Shown: positions 8,012 through 16,760, counted from the first letter of the stretch. The stretch: 32,670 bases of DNA from Armatimonadota bacterium (GCA_025062195.1 JANXAS010000037.1:1-32670); one strand, 5' to 3'. Made by a program: numbers and translations. Notes: a model not told the origin generated them from the letters alone.

Positions 8012-8313
8012 GATACTCACCTCCAACAAACCTGGTGTAATAAACGCTATGAGCGATACGAAACAGGGTAAAGCATAGCTTCCCAAATTTTCGGGCAAGC
8101 TTCTTGCGCCCTTGCCCTAAAAACCTCACTATTTACTCAAAAATGTTGTCGGCGCTCATTTAACATGCCCCTGGCTTCAGCCACTTTTTGATGACGAGTT
8201 TATGAGCGCCGGATTTACTCGGCGTGGGATTTTTATACCAGTTTTTCTGGTGCGTCCTATAAAACATAACCTTTAAAATTTTTTTTCTCATTCAACTTGC
8301 ACCGCACAAGCTA
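8012..8313. other. Spacer between sugar permease and binding-protein genes
   Basis: 302 bp without a gene. Contains R1 repeat copy 3 (8138-8212), a small hairpin ACCAG-TTTTT-CTGGT (8237-8251) and an AT-rich stretch near 8260-8295. The binding-protein gene may have its own promoter here, but none is clear. The hairpin plus repeat could act to set different expression of permease and binding protein (inference). Confidence 0.5.
8138..8212 (+). repeat. Dispersed ~80-nt repeat, family R1, copy 3
   Basis: Contains AAAATGTTGTCGG, the core GGCTTCAGCC (8173-8182) and then TGATGACGAGTTTATGAGCG, in the same order as copies at 388 and 5288. The core differs by one transition that keeps the hairpin arms. 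Confidence 0.6.
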
Positions 8314-9306
8314 TCAACGCTTCCTTACAAGCCTATCAAACATGACTGCAAGTATGATGACGCATCCTATGACAACCTGTTGCCAAAACGCCGAGACTCT
8401 AAGGAGCACCAAACCGTTGCGCAAAATTGCTATCAGAGCCGCTCCAAATAATGTGCCAATAACTGACCCCCTGCCACCCATTAAGCTTGTCCCGCCGATA
8501 ACCACCGCTGCAATTGCGTCTAACTCCCACATCTGCCCATCTGTTGGACGAACAGAGCGCACACGCCCACTTAAAAGCACGCCTGATAAACCGGCAAGAG
8601 TGCTACAAATGCAATATACGGTAAGCTTTACGCCAACCACATTTACCCCCGAAAGCCTTGCAGCCTCCTCGTTTCCACCAATGGCATATACATAACGCCC
8701 AAAGCGAGTGTATGTGAGCATAGTATAACCGAAGACAACAACAGCGCCGGCAATTAGCACCGGCATAGGAAAGTAGCCAACTAACGGCACAGGAAGCCTT
8801 TCAACAAGCAACCCGTCTCCCAACCAATGAAACAGGTCAATACCTTCCGCTTGAAGCAACGATATGCTGAAGCCACCAGTTAAAACAAGCGCTAACCCTC
8901 TTGCTATGCTCATCATGCCAAGTGATGCTATGAACGGTGGCAATCTAACGAATGCCACGAGTGAACCGTTTATCAATCCACAAAGCAATGCTACAGCTAA
9001 TCCGGCTGGCACGCCAATAAGCAAGCCCTTGTCAAGCTTAACGGCGATGTGCGCAAGAACACATTCGCATAATGCCATCACAGAGCCAACAGAAAGATCT
9101 ATGCCGGCTGTTATTATGACCATCGTCATTCCGACGCTGACGATAGTGTTGAAGGACATCTGCCTGAGCAGGTTTTGCCAGTTTTCAGCTGTAGCGAAGT
9201 CAGGCGCAACAAGGGCGAGCACAATACAGACAATCCCAGTTGCAACTCCGGGACCAAACTGTGCCCACCCACTTAGTAGCCATCTCCATAGTTTCTCCTT
9301 ACGCAT
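8314..9306 (-). CDS. Ribose-type sugar ABC transporter permease
   Basis: Inner-membrane permease of the RbsC/branched-chain permease superfamily, 330 residues and about eight to ten helices. Diagnostic stretches are ITAGIDLSVGSVMAL, VRLPPFIASLGMMSIARGLAL, YAIGGNEEAARLSGVNV and DAIAAVVIGGTSLMGGRGSV, all classical for this family. The start is set at the ATG 9304-9306; the longer frame to 9399 would overlap the MBL-fold gene by 71 nt and adds a basic, non-family N-terminus. It begins 22 bp after the hydrolase stop, so the two are likely cotranscribed. Its partner is the lipoprotein at 7016-8011. The required ATPase (RbsA-like) is not in the window. Confidence 0.92.
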   Translation of the reverse strand: MRKEKLWRWLLSGWAQFGPGVATGIVCIVLALVAPDFATAENWQNLLRQMSFNTIVSVGMTMVIITAGIDLSVGSVMALCECVLAHIAVKLDKGLLIGVPAGLAVALLCGLINGSLVAFVRLPPFIASLGMMSIARGLALVLTGGFSISLLQAEGIDLFHWLGDGLLVERLPVPLVGYFPMPVLIAGAVVVFGYTMLTYTRFGRYVYAIGGNEEAARLSGVNVVGVKLTVYCICSTLAGLSGVLLSGRVRSVRPTDGQMWELDAIAAVVIGGTSLMGGRGSVIGTLFGAALIAILRNGLVLLRVSAFWQQVVIGCVIILAVMFDRLVRKR

Positions 9307-9328
9307 CGCTATAGCAGCCCTATTCGTG

Positions 9329-9970
9329 TTATAGAGTCGGCTCAAGTATTTCAACTTGCGTAATCTTCTCAGCATACTCCTTGAATTGGAGCGCGTCACT
9401 CTTGCTGCCGACTATTTCTCCATAATGCATCGGAACAGCTATGCGAGGCTTAAACGCCTTCACAGCATTGGCTGCTTCCTTCGCATCCATGACATAAGTC
9501 CCGCTCACCGGCAATAGCGCAACATCAATCCCAACCAAGCCCTCCATTTCAGTTATATGGTCTGTATCGCCGGCATGGTAAATCTTCACACCGGACAAAG
9601 TGATGACATACCCAACGCCGCCCACTTTCTTCGGGTGAAATGTCCTGATGATATTGTATGCCGGGACGACTCTCAGGTTCATTGCACCAATGTCGTGAAC
9701 CTGCCCGGGTGCCACTTGAAGCCTCTTTCCGGGGACGGCGCCAAGCTTAGCCATTACGGATGCAGGTCCAACAATTGTGGTCTGGTTCGTTGATAAGGCA
9801 TTCAGAGATGAGAGATCGCAATGGTCAAAGTGCTCATGAGTCACAAGTATCACATCGGCTGGATCGCCACCTTTGACACCATATGGGTCTATGTATACCA
9901 CCATACCGCCGCCCTTTATTTTGAACCCGGCATGCTTCAACCATATTATCTCAACATCGCCAACCCTCAT
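9329..9970 (-). CDS. Metallo-beta-lactamase-fold metal-dependent hydrolase (UPF0173-like)
   Basis: Cytoplasmic MBL-fold protein of 213 residues. Metal-binding motifs are visible: THEHFDHCD (the HxHxDH box), then YHAGDTDH supplying an Asp, and VPMHYG supplying a late His. The start at 9968-9970 is favoured because AAGGGGTGAAAGG lies directly before the ATG; the longer frame to 10093 has a Cys-rich, unconserved lead. This compact group (COG2220 type) includes UlaG-like lactonases and enzymes of unknown substrate. Its place as first gene before a sugar permease suggests a sugar-lactone or phosphosugar substrate, but that is only inference from context. Confidence 0.87.
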   Translation of the reverse strand: MRVGDVEIIWLKHAGFKIKGGGMVVYIDPYGVKGGDPADVILVTHEHFDHCDLSSLNALSTNQTTIVGPASVMAKLGAVPGKRLQVAPGQVHDIGAMNLRVVPAYNIIRTFHPKKVGGVGYVITLSGVKIYHAGDTDHITEMEGLVGIDVALLPVSGTYVMDAKEAANAVKAFKPRIAVPMHYGEIVGSKSDALQFKEYAEKITQVEILEPTL

Positions 9971-10205
9971 CCCTTTCACCCCTTTACACGGATGAACTTC
10001 TGTGTGCGAGCAGCAAAGCACCAATTGCAATTTTAAAGCGATACTGTGGATGTGATAACCAACACAAGTCGCTAAGGCACAACCACAATGCATCCAGACT
10101 CATAAGCCTACAACCCCATTTTCAGCCACAGTTAGCGCAGCAACCCCTGACAGGCTTTGGAGCGCGTTAAAATTATGACGATGGCGATTAACGGAGGTGT
10201 AAACA

Positions 10206-10580
10206 ATGCAGCAATACATTTTTTGCGACAGATGCGGCAGCACGATCTCGCTAAGGGACATAAAGCAAATTGGAATTCGGGTGCACAGCAGCGGTGAGGT
10301 AAAGGTGGCAGTCAAATATCTATGCCCGAGATGCAAACGGACTGGGGAGGAGTTCATTGAAACGAATGTCCATCTCACCATGAATGTGGGTTTGATCACC
10401 GAGATGCTACCTCATGAGAGGGAAAGATTCTCCAAGATGAACCCGATCACATCTGACGAGCTGATTGAGTTTTATCGTTACTTGCGCAAGTTGCGCACTC
10501 TACCCAAGAGAAAACTTAAAGAGGGTCAAGGTAGCGAGCGAGCCGAACGGACGCGCCGTTCAACACATCGCCTTACTTAA
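10206..10580 (+). CDS. Small zinc-ribbon protein of unknown function
   Basis: A 124-residue protein with an N-terminal CDRCGS and a second CPRCKR about 34 residues later, which together make a four-Cys zinc ribbon. The rest is charged and helical (HERERFSKMNPITSDELIEFYRYLRKLR), ending in a basic tail. A strong ribosome binding site, GGAGGTG, stands 7 nt before the ATG. It is divergent from the MBL-fold gene with 235 bp between them, so promoters for both should lie there. I do not recognise the family; a nucleic-acid-binding or regulatory role is conceivable but unproven. Confidence 0.72.
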   Translation: MQQYIFCDRCGSTISLRDIKQIGIRVHSSGEVKVAVKYLCPRCKRTGEEFIETNVHLTMNVGLITEMLPHERERFSKMNPITSDELIEFYRYLRKLRTLPKRKLKEGQGSERAERTRRSTHRLT

Positions 10581-10734
10581 TCAACTCGCACAGGATACCA
10601 TAATTGTCTAACCTAAACGATCGGGCAGCCGAGTATATTTGGGCGCTGCCAACTCAAGGGCGAAATTTTTGGCAAAACGCCGTTGCCAACCAAAACAGTG
10701 GGCGAATACAAAAGGTAGCAACCTACTAAATGCA

Positions 10735-10766
10735 CAATAAAAAAGGGCGGACTATCGTCCGCCCAA
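10735..10766 (-). terminator. Rho-independent terminator of tuf
   Basis: GGGCGGAC and GTCCGCCC form a perfect 8-bp stem with a 4-nt loop at 10745-10764. Read on the minus strand it is followed by TTTTTTATTG. It lies about 75 nt after the tuf stop, in the right orientation. Confidence 0.93.
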
Positions 10767-10840
10767 ATTGCATCTCCTACGGTATCGCTACCAATTGCAG
10801 TGCAACTCACCACTTAGTTTGGCTTCCAAATCAACGGGCA

Positions 10841-12043
10841 TCATTCATAGATATGTGTAACGACGCCAGCTCCAACTGTCTTTCCACCCTCTCGTATGGC
10901 GAAGCGCAATCCCTCTTCAATAGCCACAGGGTAAATGAGCTCAACATCAAATTCGGCGTTGTCACCCGGCATGACCATCTCAACGCCTTCTGGCAGGAAA
11001 ATTGTGCCAGTGACATCGGTTGTGCGGAAGTAAAACTGTGGACGATAACCAGTGTGGAATGGCGTGTGTCTTCCACCCTCTTCACGGCTAAGGACATAGA
11101 CTTGTGCTCTGAACTTTGTATGAGGCTTTATTGAGCCAACTGCTGCAACGACATGCCCGCGCCTTATTGCCTCCTTCTCAACTCCACGCAACAGCAATCC
11201 AACATTGTCACCCGGTATTGCTTGGTCAAGCTGCTTACGGAACATTTCAATGCTTGTGCAAACAGTCCGAAGCGGCTCATAGCTGAAGCCAACCACTTCA
11301 ACTTCATCTCCGGGACGCAATACACCCCTTTCAACTCGCCCTGTTGCTACAGTTCCGCGCCCGGAGATGCTAAAAACATCTTCAACCGGCATTAGGAACG
11401 GCATGTCAGCTGGGCGAACTGGCTGCGGAATGTATTCATCAACAGCGTTCATAAGCTTCCATATTGCCCCACACCACTCGCAATCTTCATTGCCACAGCC
11501 GCATTCAAGCACCTTCAATGCGCTTCCGGCAATGACCGGCACCTTATCTCCGGGGAAGCCATACTTGGCCAAAAGCTCTCGCACCTCAAGCTCAACGAGC
11601 TCAATCAACTCTGGGTCTGGCATCTGGTCTGTCTTGTTTAGGAAGACGACGATGTATGGCACACCAACCTGCCTTGCAAGCAGGACATGTTCTCTTGTTT
11701 GTGGCATCGGACCATCAGCAGCGCTGACTACCAATATTGCTCCATCCATTTGAGCTGCCCCTGTAATCATGTTTTTGATGTAGTCGGCATGCCCGGGGCA
11801 GTCAATATGCGCGTAGTGACGCTTCTCCGTCTCAAACTCAATGTGAGCTATTTGTATGGTTAACCCGCGAGCCTTCTCCTCGGGCGCCTTGTCTATCTCC
11901 TCATACTTTACGAAACGAGCCAAGCCGCGCTTTGAAAGAACAAGCGTTATAGCAGATGTAAGGGTTGTCTTGCCATGGTCAACATGCCCAATGGTGCCTA
12001 TGTTGACATGGGGCTTTACACGCTCAAACTTCGGACGAGCCAT
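10841..12043 (-). CDS. tuf: Translation elongation factor Tu
   Basis: GTPase that delivers aminoacyl-tRNA to the ribosome. All G motifs are readable: GHVDHGKT (19-26), RGLTI (59-63, usually RGITI), DCPGH (81-85), NKTD (136-139, usually NKxD) and GSAL (173-176). Domains 2 and 3 are complete, ending [10 protein letters not shown]; 400 residues is normal. An insert-like stretch at 181-191, [11 protein letters not shown], has four Cys and may bind zinc. The ATG at 12041-12043 follows a GGGGGAT box. A consensus promoter lies 65 nt upstream and a strong terminator downstream, so it is a single-gene transcript, apart from the usual str operon partners (rpsL, rpsG, fusA). Confidence 0.98.
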   Translation of the reverse strand: MARPKFERVKPHVNIGTIGHVDHGKTTLTSAITLVLSKRGLARFVKYEEIDKAPEEKARGLTIQIAHIEFETEKRHYAHIDCPGHADYIKNMITGAAQMDGAILVVSAADGPMPQTREHVLLARQVGVPYIVVFLNKTDQMPDPELIELVELEVRELLAKYGFPGDKVPVIAGSALKVLECGCGNEDCEWCGAIWKLMNAVDEYIPQPVRPADMPFLMPVEDVFSISGRGTVATGRVERGVLRPGDEVEVVGFSYEPLRTVCTSIEMFRKQLDQAIPGDNVGLLLRGVEKEAIRRGHVVAAVGSIKPHTKFRAQVYVLSREEGGRHTPFHTGYRPQFYFRTTDVTGTIFLPEGVEMVMPGDNAEFDVELIYPVAIEEGLRFAIREGGKTVGAGVVTHIYE

Positions 12044-12107
12044 CTCATATCATCCCCCTCATTTCATTGTTCGGCTGTTACTCAATGCTCTCGCAGTTGC
12101 GTCATCA

Positions 12108-12136
12108 ATTATAGCGACCGAGCAATATACTGTCAA
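12108..12136 (-). promoter_or_regulatory. Consensus sigma-70 promoter of tuf
   Basis: On the minus strand TTGACA (12131-12136) is followed by exactly 17 nt and TATAAT (12108-12113). Both hexamers match the consensus perfectly. The -10 lies 64 nt before the tuf ATG, as expected for a highly expressed gene. Confidence 0.93.
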
Positions 12137-12461
12137 CCTCATTCTGTCACACCGCATTGATGCCACCTAATCCCAATTCAATATTTGAAAGCTTACGCTC
12201 CCGCCTTCGCAGAAGCAAATCAAACACAACAAGTGCTGGCTCATTGGAGTGAGCCTAAAGTTATACGAGCTACACAGTTAACACCTTCTGAAAGGCTGGA
12301 TACAACCAACCCAAAATGAGCAAGTGGACAATTGTTACCTCCCACATGTTCAAGTGCATCCATCCCTACAGGCTCTTTCGCTAAGCCAGCCACTAAAAGG
12401 AGTCTCACAGTTAGTGTCGCTCTATAGAGCAGACTATAGTCCACCCAATGAACGCTGACAA

Positions 12462-12517
12462 AAAGGAACGATGCGAACAGCTTAACAGCTGTCCTTGAAT
12501 TCAACTGCGTAACTCCC
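12462..12517 (-). repeat. Dispersed repeat, family R3, copy 2
   Basis: On the minus strand: GGGAGTTACGCAGTTGAAT, then GACAGCTGTTAAGCTGTTCG, then a T-rich tract. Matches 5112-5165 and 16717-16760 in block order. It lies about 330 nt upstream of the tuf promoter, in the same direction. Confidence 0.5.
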
Positions 12518-12580
12518 ACTGCCAATTCATGCGCTCCAGCTTATACCATCACTCTGTATCGCGATGAGGATTTAACAAAT

Positions 12581-12656
12581 TGGCTCCGCGGGCAGGACTC
12601 GAACCTGCAACCTACGGGTTAACAGCCCGCCGCTCTGCCAGTTGAGCTACCGCGGA
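12581..12656 (-). tRNA. tRNA-Asn (anticodon GTT)
   Basis: The cloverleaf folds by eye. The acceptor TCCGCGG pairs with CCGCGGA over 7 bp; the D-arm contains TAGCTCAACTGGCAGAGC; the anticodon stem-loop GCGGG-CTGTTAA-CCCGT gives GTT; and the T-arm contains GCAGGTTCGAGTCCTGC. The discriminator G and the CCA end are encoded. It lies 85 nt downstream of the 5S rRNA gene on the same strand. Confidence 0.97.
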
Positions 12657-12741
12657 GCCTCATTATCACTTCCAATCCGAATATTCAGTATAGCGCGTTG
12701 ATAGCCTCTTAAGCGCCACACTCACACAAATGGCGGCGGAG

Positions 12742-12859
<118 letters not shown>

Positions 12860-13179
12860 CCCCACCATCTTGAGCAATTCAAATTTGAGTCACAAAAGAT
12901 TTTAGCGCGTTAAAGCACTCTGTAAAGCCGACCGCAAGTGGAATGCCCCAATGAAGAGCATACAGATGATGAACGAATTGCAAGTGGCACATGAAATTAG
13001 CCCGTAGAAAATATGGCAAACTATCGCCTATACACTTTTCGGTAGGAGCAGCTTTGGTCACAATAAAATCCGGTTGGGAAATCCGGCTTAAAGCTCATTT
13101 GCACCCGCTGCTTTGTATCGCTCACAGCTACGACATTTGCTCCGCCAACAATTATCGCAAGCTGCATTTAGTAGCAACT
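12860..13179. other. Spacer upstream of 5S rRNA
   Basis: 320 bp between the AmrS gene end and the 5S rRNA. No 23S rRNA 3' end, no gene and no convincing consensus promoter was found, although the 5S gene must be transcribed from here or from further upstream. Confidence 0.5.
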
Positions 13180-14211
13180 TCAAGTGGGAAGCGAAGCCCA
13201 ACTTAAACCAACTCCGGCAATCGTTGCGCCACACTTTGGGCAGCAATTATCCGTCACAATGTTGCGCGCTACATAATAGCCCGAGCGCCTTATGAGCAAC
13301 TCCTGACAGTTATAGCAGTGCGTATTCTCCTCATGAGGCACATTGCCGAGATAAACATAACGCAAACCCTCCTCTTTGCCTATCTCGTAAGCGCGTCTTA
13401 GCTTTTCAATCGGTGTGGGTGGAAGCATGTTCATCCTGTATGCCGGAAAGAAACGACTTATGTGCCACGGAGTATCAACACCGAGCTCCGTCGCTATGAA
13501 ACTCGCTATGTCACGCAACTCAGACGGATCGTCATTTATGGTCGGTATTATGAGCGTGGTCACCTCAACCCATATTCCGAGCTGTTTCATCAATTTGAGC
13601 GCCTTCAGCACCGGTTCAAGCCTTGCACCCATGTATCGGCGATATGTCTCATCTCTGAACGCCTTCAAGTCAACATTAGCTGCATCAAGAAATGGATGAA
13701 ACTCGCTCAGCATCTCCTCGGTCATGTAACCATTGGTGACATACACATTTGCTATGCCGTGTTCGTGAGCCAGCTTTGAGATGTCATAGGTGTATTCAAA
13801 GAATACCGTTGGCTCGGTGTATGTGTATGCAATGCTTTTACATCGTGTGCGCATTGCTAAATCCACGATCCTTTCAGGTGGTTTCTCATCACCGATGATG
13901 ATATGCCTATCTCTCGGCATGTGAGCTATTTCCCAGTTCTGGCACCATGGGCATTTGAAGTTGCATCCAACCGTGGCAATTGAGTATGCTCCTGAGCCGG
14001 GATAAAAATGAAACAACGGCTTTTTCTCAACGGGATCAACATGCTCGGCTATAACCCGACCATAGACAAGCGATAAGAGTTTGCCACCTTGATTCTCCCG
14101 CACATGGCATATCCCACGACCACCATCTGCAATGACACACCGATGTGCACACAGATTACACCTCACTTTGCCATTGGTCATCCTTTCGTATAGCATTGCT
14201 TCACGCATCAT
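13180..14211 (-). CDS. amrS: AmmeMemoRadiSam-system radical SAM enzyme (AmrS family)
   Basis: Radical SAM protein of about 343 residues, earlier often annotated as pyruvate formate-lyase activating enzyme homologue. An N-terminal Cys cluster (CNLCAHRC...GICHVR) precedes the SAM iron-sulfur motif CNFKCPWCQNW (residues 83-93, CxxxCxxC). GSGAYSIATVGC and TEPTVFFEYTYD are characteristic of this family. Near the C-terminus CYNCQ and CPKCG form a zinc ribbon, as in other AmrS proteins. The ATG at 14209-14211 is chosen because GGTGAT lies just upstream; a TTG at 14220 is possible. The usual partners AMMECR1 and MEMO1 are not in the window. The substrate is unknown; it may modify a protein or RNA. 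Confidence 0.88.
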   Translation of the reverse strand: MMREAMLYERMTNGKVRCNLCAHRCVIADGGRGICHVRENQGGKLLSLVYGRVIAEHVDPVEKKPLFHFYPGSGAYSIATVGCNFKCPWCQNWEIAHMPRDRHIIIGDEKPPERIVDLAMRTRCKSIAYTYTEPTVFFEYTYDISKLAHEHGIANVYVTNGYMTEEMLSEFHPFLDAANVDLKAFRDETYRRYMGARLEPVLKALKLMKQLGIWVEVTTLIIPTINDDPSELRDIASFIATELGVDTPWHISRFFPAYRMNMLPPTPIEKLRRAYEIGKEEGLRYVYLGNVPHEENTHCYNCQELLIRRSGYYVARNIVTDNCCPKCGATIAGVGLSWASLPT

Positions 14212-14407
14212 TATCACCAACCCGCAGTTCTACCGCCTTTAATCTCGTGCCATAACTTAGCGCCTGCCTGCTTAAGCAAACTTAGCCAAACTCAATTGTG
14301 GCGACTGCCATGATAATACGATAACGACTTGACAATCAATATGAAGACCCGCAAGCTTGTTTTCATGGCGGCTTGAAACAACAGCCTTAAGCCTTGGAGC
14401 GATTGTG

Positions 14408-15175
14408 ATGCCAACAAGAAAGACGCAATTTGGAATGCTGAAGCGCGCAATGGGAAGGGTCATAAAAGAACTTGAACCGGAATTCATATTGCTCTTCGGC
14501 TCGCAAGCATACGGGGAGCCATCAAAGGGAAGCGACATTGACATCCTCATAGTCCTAAGAAAGCCCCCAAAGAAAGATGGCTTCTTTGAAAGGATTGAAC
14601 TTGTCAGCAAGCTGATTGAGCCAAGCTGCAAGCTGCCAAGACTTGAAATCCACATCATGACAGCTGATGAGCTTTCAAATGAGCTTTCAAGGCGCAATGT
14701 GTTTTTGGCTGATGTGATTATGAGGGGAATACCAATATTCAGCCGAAGGGAATGGGATGAGGTTTTGAAAGAGGTGGAAAAGCTGATGGAACTCGGAAAC
14801 TCTCTATACCCTCTTGACTGGCTGTCTTGGGCGCAGATGGATTTGCGATGTGCGAAGTTGCTCCTTGCTCATCAGGATATCTACAACGCAGCCTATCACA
14901 TGCATCAGGCTATAGAGAAGTTGCTCAAGGCATACCTTCTGAGCAGGGGATGGAATCTTGAAAGGACTCATGACTTAGTCCACCTTCTCAATGTCGCATC
15001 ATCACATTCAAGAGAGCTTTCAAAGTTCAAAGTGCTCTGCGAGATGGCTAACTCATTTCACTTGGCGAGGTATCCGAGGGCGATAAAGCCACCAACCGTT
15101 CAGGAGTTGGAAGAGTTGCTTGCAATGCTTGATGAGTTGCACGGAATTGTATCAAACGAACTTTTGAGACAGTAG
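14408..15175 (+). CDS. Fused MNT nucleotidyltransferase-HEPN domain protein
   Basis: A 255-residue protein. Residues 1 to about 110 are a minimal nucleotidyltransferase: LLFGSQAYGEPSKGSDIDIL gives the GS box and the two catalytic Asp (about 43 and 45), with a third acidic residue in RLEIHIM (about 80). Residues from about 135 to the end are a HEPN domain: AYHMHQAIEKLLKAYLL, RTHDLVHLL and ARYPRAIKPP are typical. MNT and HEPN are commonly two separate genes of the MntA-HepT toxin-antitoxin type; here one chain carries both. The ATG at 14408 is favoured (GGAG 8 nt upstream); a TTG at 14357 is the long alternative. Toxin, RNase or AMP-transfer activity is inferred only. Confidence 0.85.
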   Translation: MPTRKTQFGMLKRAMGRVIKELEPEFILLFGSQAYGEPSKGSDIDILIVLRKPPKKDGFFERIELVSKLIEPSCKLPRLEIHIMTADELSNELSRRNVFLADVIMRGIPIFSRREWDEVLKEVEKLMELGNSLYPLDWLSWAQMDLRCAKLLLAHQDIYNAAYHMHQAIEKLLKAYLLSRGWNLERTHDLVHLLNVASSHSRELSKFKVLCEMANSFHLARYPRAIKPPTVQELEELLAMLDELHGIVSNELLRQ

Positions 15176-15236
15176 ATGCGGTGTTAAAACTTTCAGTTGA
15201 TGTTACCAACCAATCTATTCAATGGGGGCGATCCGG

Positions 15237-16640
15237 ATGACGCGGCACAGTCGGCGCTCATTCCTCAAGGCTGCATTTGCAAGTGGATTGGCAATGATGC
15301 TTGAAGGGACGAGCGGAAGCAAAGTGTTTTGTGAGAGCACGACAGCTTTAAGACCGAAGATAATGTGTGCGTTCATTCGTTTCAAAGAGCGCTTCCGAAT
15401 GGGTTGGCCTGGCGCAGACTATGATGTTGACCTTCACCAAAAGCACTATATGCAAATGTTGCTCTCCGTCGCTGGTGAGCTAAAGATAGATATTGTCACC
15501 CATGAAATGCCCATCTCAGATGCTGCATCTGCTGATGCATTGATCAAACGAATTAAGTCAGACGCACCGGATGGAGTTGTGCTCATCAACCTCACACGCT
15601 ACCTTTGGGATTTGATTAACAAGCTCTCTGGTGCTGCCTCACCAACGATCATTTTCTCACCCATTGGAACTTCATTTGCTCCGCAGGCGCTTCCACTCGC
15701 AAACAAAACCGGCGTAGTTGTTCTCTCCACCGTTGAGTTTGAATCAATCAAGCGCCCATTAACTGCGATTAAAGCTGCATGGCTCTTGCGCAATAGTCGA
15801 ATGCTCGTCATCAGGGGAGAAAAACAACACGAAGCCAAGTTGAGTAAGTGGGGCACAGTCATCCTAAACGAAATATGGGAACGATATCCAAATGAGATTG
15901 AACGAACACCCATTGACAGCACAATCTACAAGCTTGCAGACGCATACAGGCGAACTGCCAAAGAGCTCGTTGAGCCATCTGTTGGTGACCTTATTGAGGC
16001 TGCGCGTGTCTGCGTTGCGTGCGAGAGAATGCTCAAAGAAGCGAATGCGAATGCCATTACAATGGACTGCCTGCCACATGTTAGGGGGCGCACAACTCCA
16101 CCACCGTGTGTGGCATGGTCACGCTTCCTTGATATGGGCATCCCTGCAGGGTGTGAAGCTGACATAATGGCAACGCTCACGCTCATGTTAACACAGCACT
16201 TCCTTGGGAGACCAGGCTTCATAGGCAACCCTGTAGCCGAGACAGAACGAAATTGGTTTATAGTCGCTCACTGCACAGCACCAACTAAGTTGTATGGCAC
16301 ACAAATGCACCGTGCGAGCTTTCTGCTCAGGAGTCATGCCGAATCAGGCAGAGGTGTGGCTATACAAACCCTCTTTCCACAGGGTGAGCCAGTCACCATT
16401 CTACGATTCCTGCGTGAAGATCAGTTGCTACTTGGCACTGGTTCACTTACGGCAAATCTGCCGCACCCACCAGCAGGTGGATGCAGGACAATGATTGCGA
16501 TTGCGCTTGATGAGCCAAAGGACATACGCATGTTGCGCGATTTTCACCACCCAGTTGTTGTTGTAGGCAACTTCAAAAGGGAGCTTGAAATGTTCTGCCA
16601 GATGTTTAGCATAACGCCAGTGCCATTGCAAAAGGTATGA
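15237..16640 (+). CDS. Tat-exported L-fucose/L-arabinose isomerase-like protein
   Basis: A 467-residue protein with a clear twin-arginine signal, HSRRSFLKAAFASGLAMML. The body resembles the sugar isomerases of the FucI/AraA fold (COG2407): an N-terminal Rossmann-like part (DGVVLINLTRYLWDLI), a middle part with ITMDCLPHVRGR, then GIPAGCEADIMATLTLML, where the Glu and Asp would bind Mn2+, and WFIVAHCTAPTKLYG with a conserved His. Export of such a fold is unusual, since the classical enzymes are cytoplasmic. The start at ATG 15237 follows GGGGGCG by 6 nt and places the RR motif correctly; ATG 15222 is also in frame. A sugar-binding or oxidoreductase-like role is possible; substrate unknown. Confidence 0.68.
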   Translation: MTRHSRRSFLKAAFASGLAMMLEGTSGSKVFCESTTALRPKIMCAFIRFKERFRMGWPGADYDVDLHQKHYMQMLLSVAGELKIDIVTHEMPISDAASADALIKRIKSDAPDGVVLINLTRYLWDLINKLSGAASPTIIFSPIGTSFAPQALPLANKTGVVVLSTVEFESIKRPLTAIKAAWLLRNSRMLVIRGEKQHEAKLSKWGTVILNEIWERYPNEIERTPIDSTIYKLADAYRRTAKELVEPSVGDLIEAARVCVACERMLKEANANAITMDCLPHVRGRTTPPPCVAWSRFLDMGIPAGCEADIMATLTLMLTQHFLGRPGFIGNPVAETERNWFIVAHCTAPTKLYGTQMHRASFLLRSHAESGRGVAIQTLFPQGEPVTILRFLREDQLLLGTGSLTANLPHPPAGGCRTMIAIALDEPKDIRMLRDFHHPVVVVGNFKRELEMFCQMFSITPVPLQKV

Positions 16641-16716
16641 AACTCTGAACGAGAGGGCGCAATAAAAACAACAATGTTGAGTGAACTACAAAATAGCCCT
16701 CTCATTGCAAATGAGG

Positions 16717-16760
16717 CGGGAGTCACGCAGTTGAATATGTTGGCTGTTAAGCCGCTTCAT
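16717..16760 (+). repeat. Dispersed repeat, family R3, copy 3
   Basis: GGGAGTCACGCAGTTGAAT followed by GGCTGTTAAGCCGCTTC. Same block order as 5112-5165 (+) and 12462-12517 (-), with a shorter middle. Confidence 0.5.

Larger units (their letters stand above)
12044..12580. other. Spacer upstream of tuf
   Basis: 537 bp between tuf and tRNA-Asn. Contains the tuf promoter (12108-12136), a short inverted repeat GGCTCA/TGAGCC at 12238-12255 and R3 repeat copy 2 (12462-12517). A 94-codon minus-strand frame (12241-12525) starts with TTG inside the R3 copy, lacks a ribosome binding site and resembles nothing I know; it is not called. Confidence 0.5.

Noticed and set aside
12241-12525. 94-codon minus-strand frame upstream of tuf
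   Set aside because: Starts with TTG inside an R3 repeat copy, has no ribosome binding site and no family resemblance; overlaps the spacer only.
13166-13200. AAGTGGGAAGCGAAGCC resembling the 23S rRNA 3' region
   Set aside because: On the plus strand, opposite to the 5S gene, partly inside the AmrS coding end, and not extended by further 23S similarity.
16651-16703. GAGAGGGC/GCCCTCTC inverted repeat as terminator of the isomerase-like gene
   Set aside because: The loop is 37 nt and no T-run follows; noted as structure in the spacer only.
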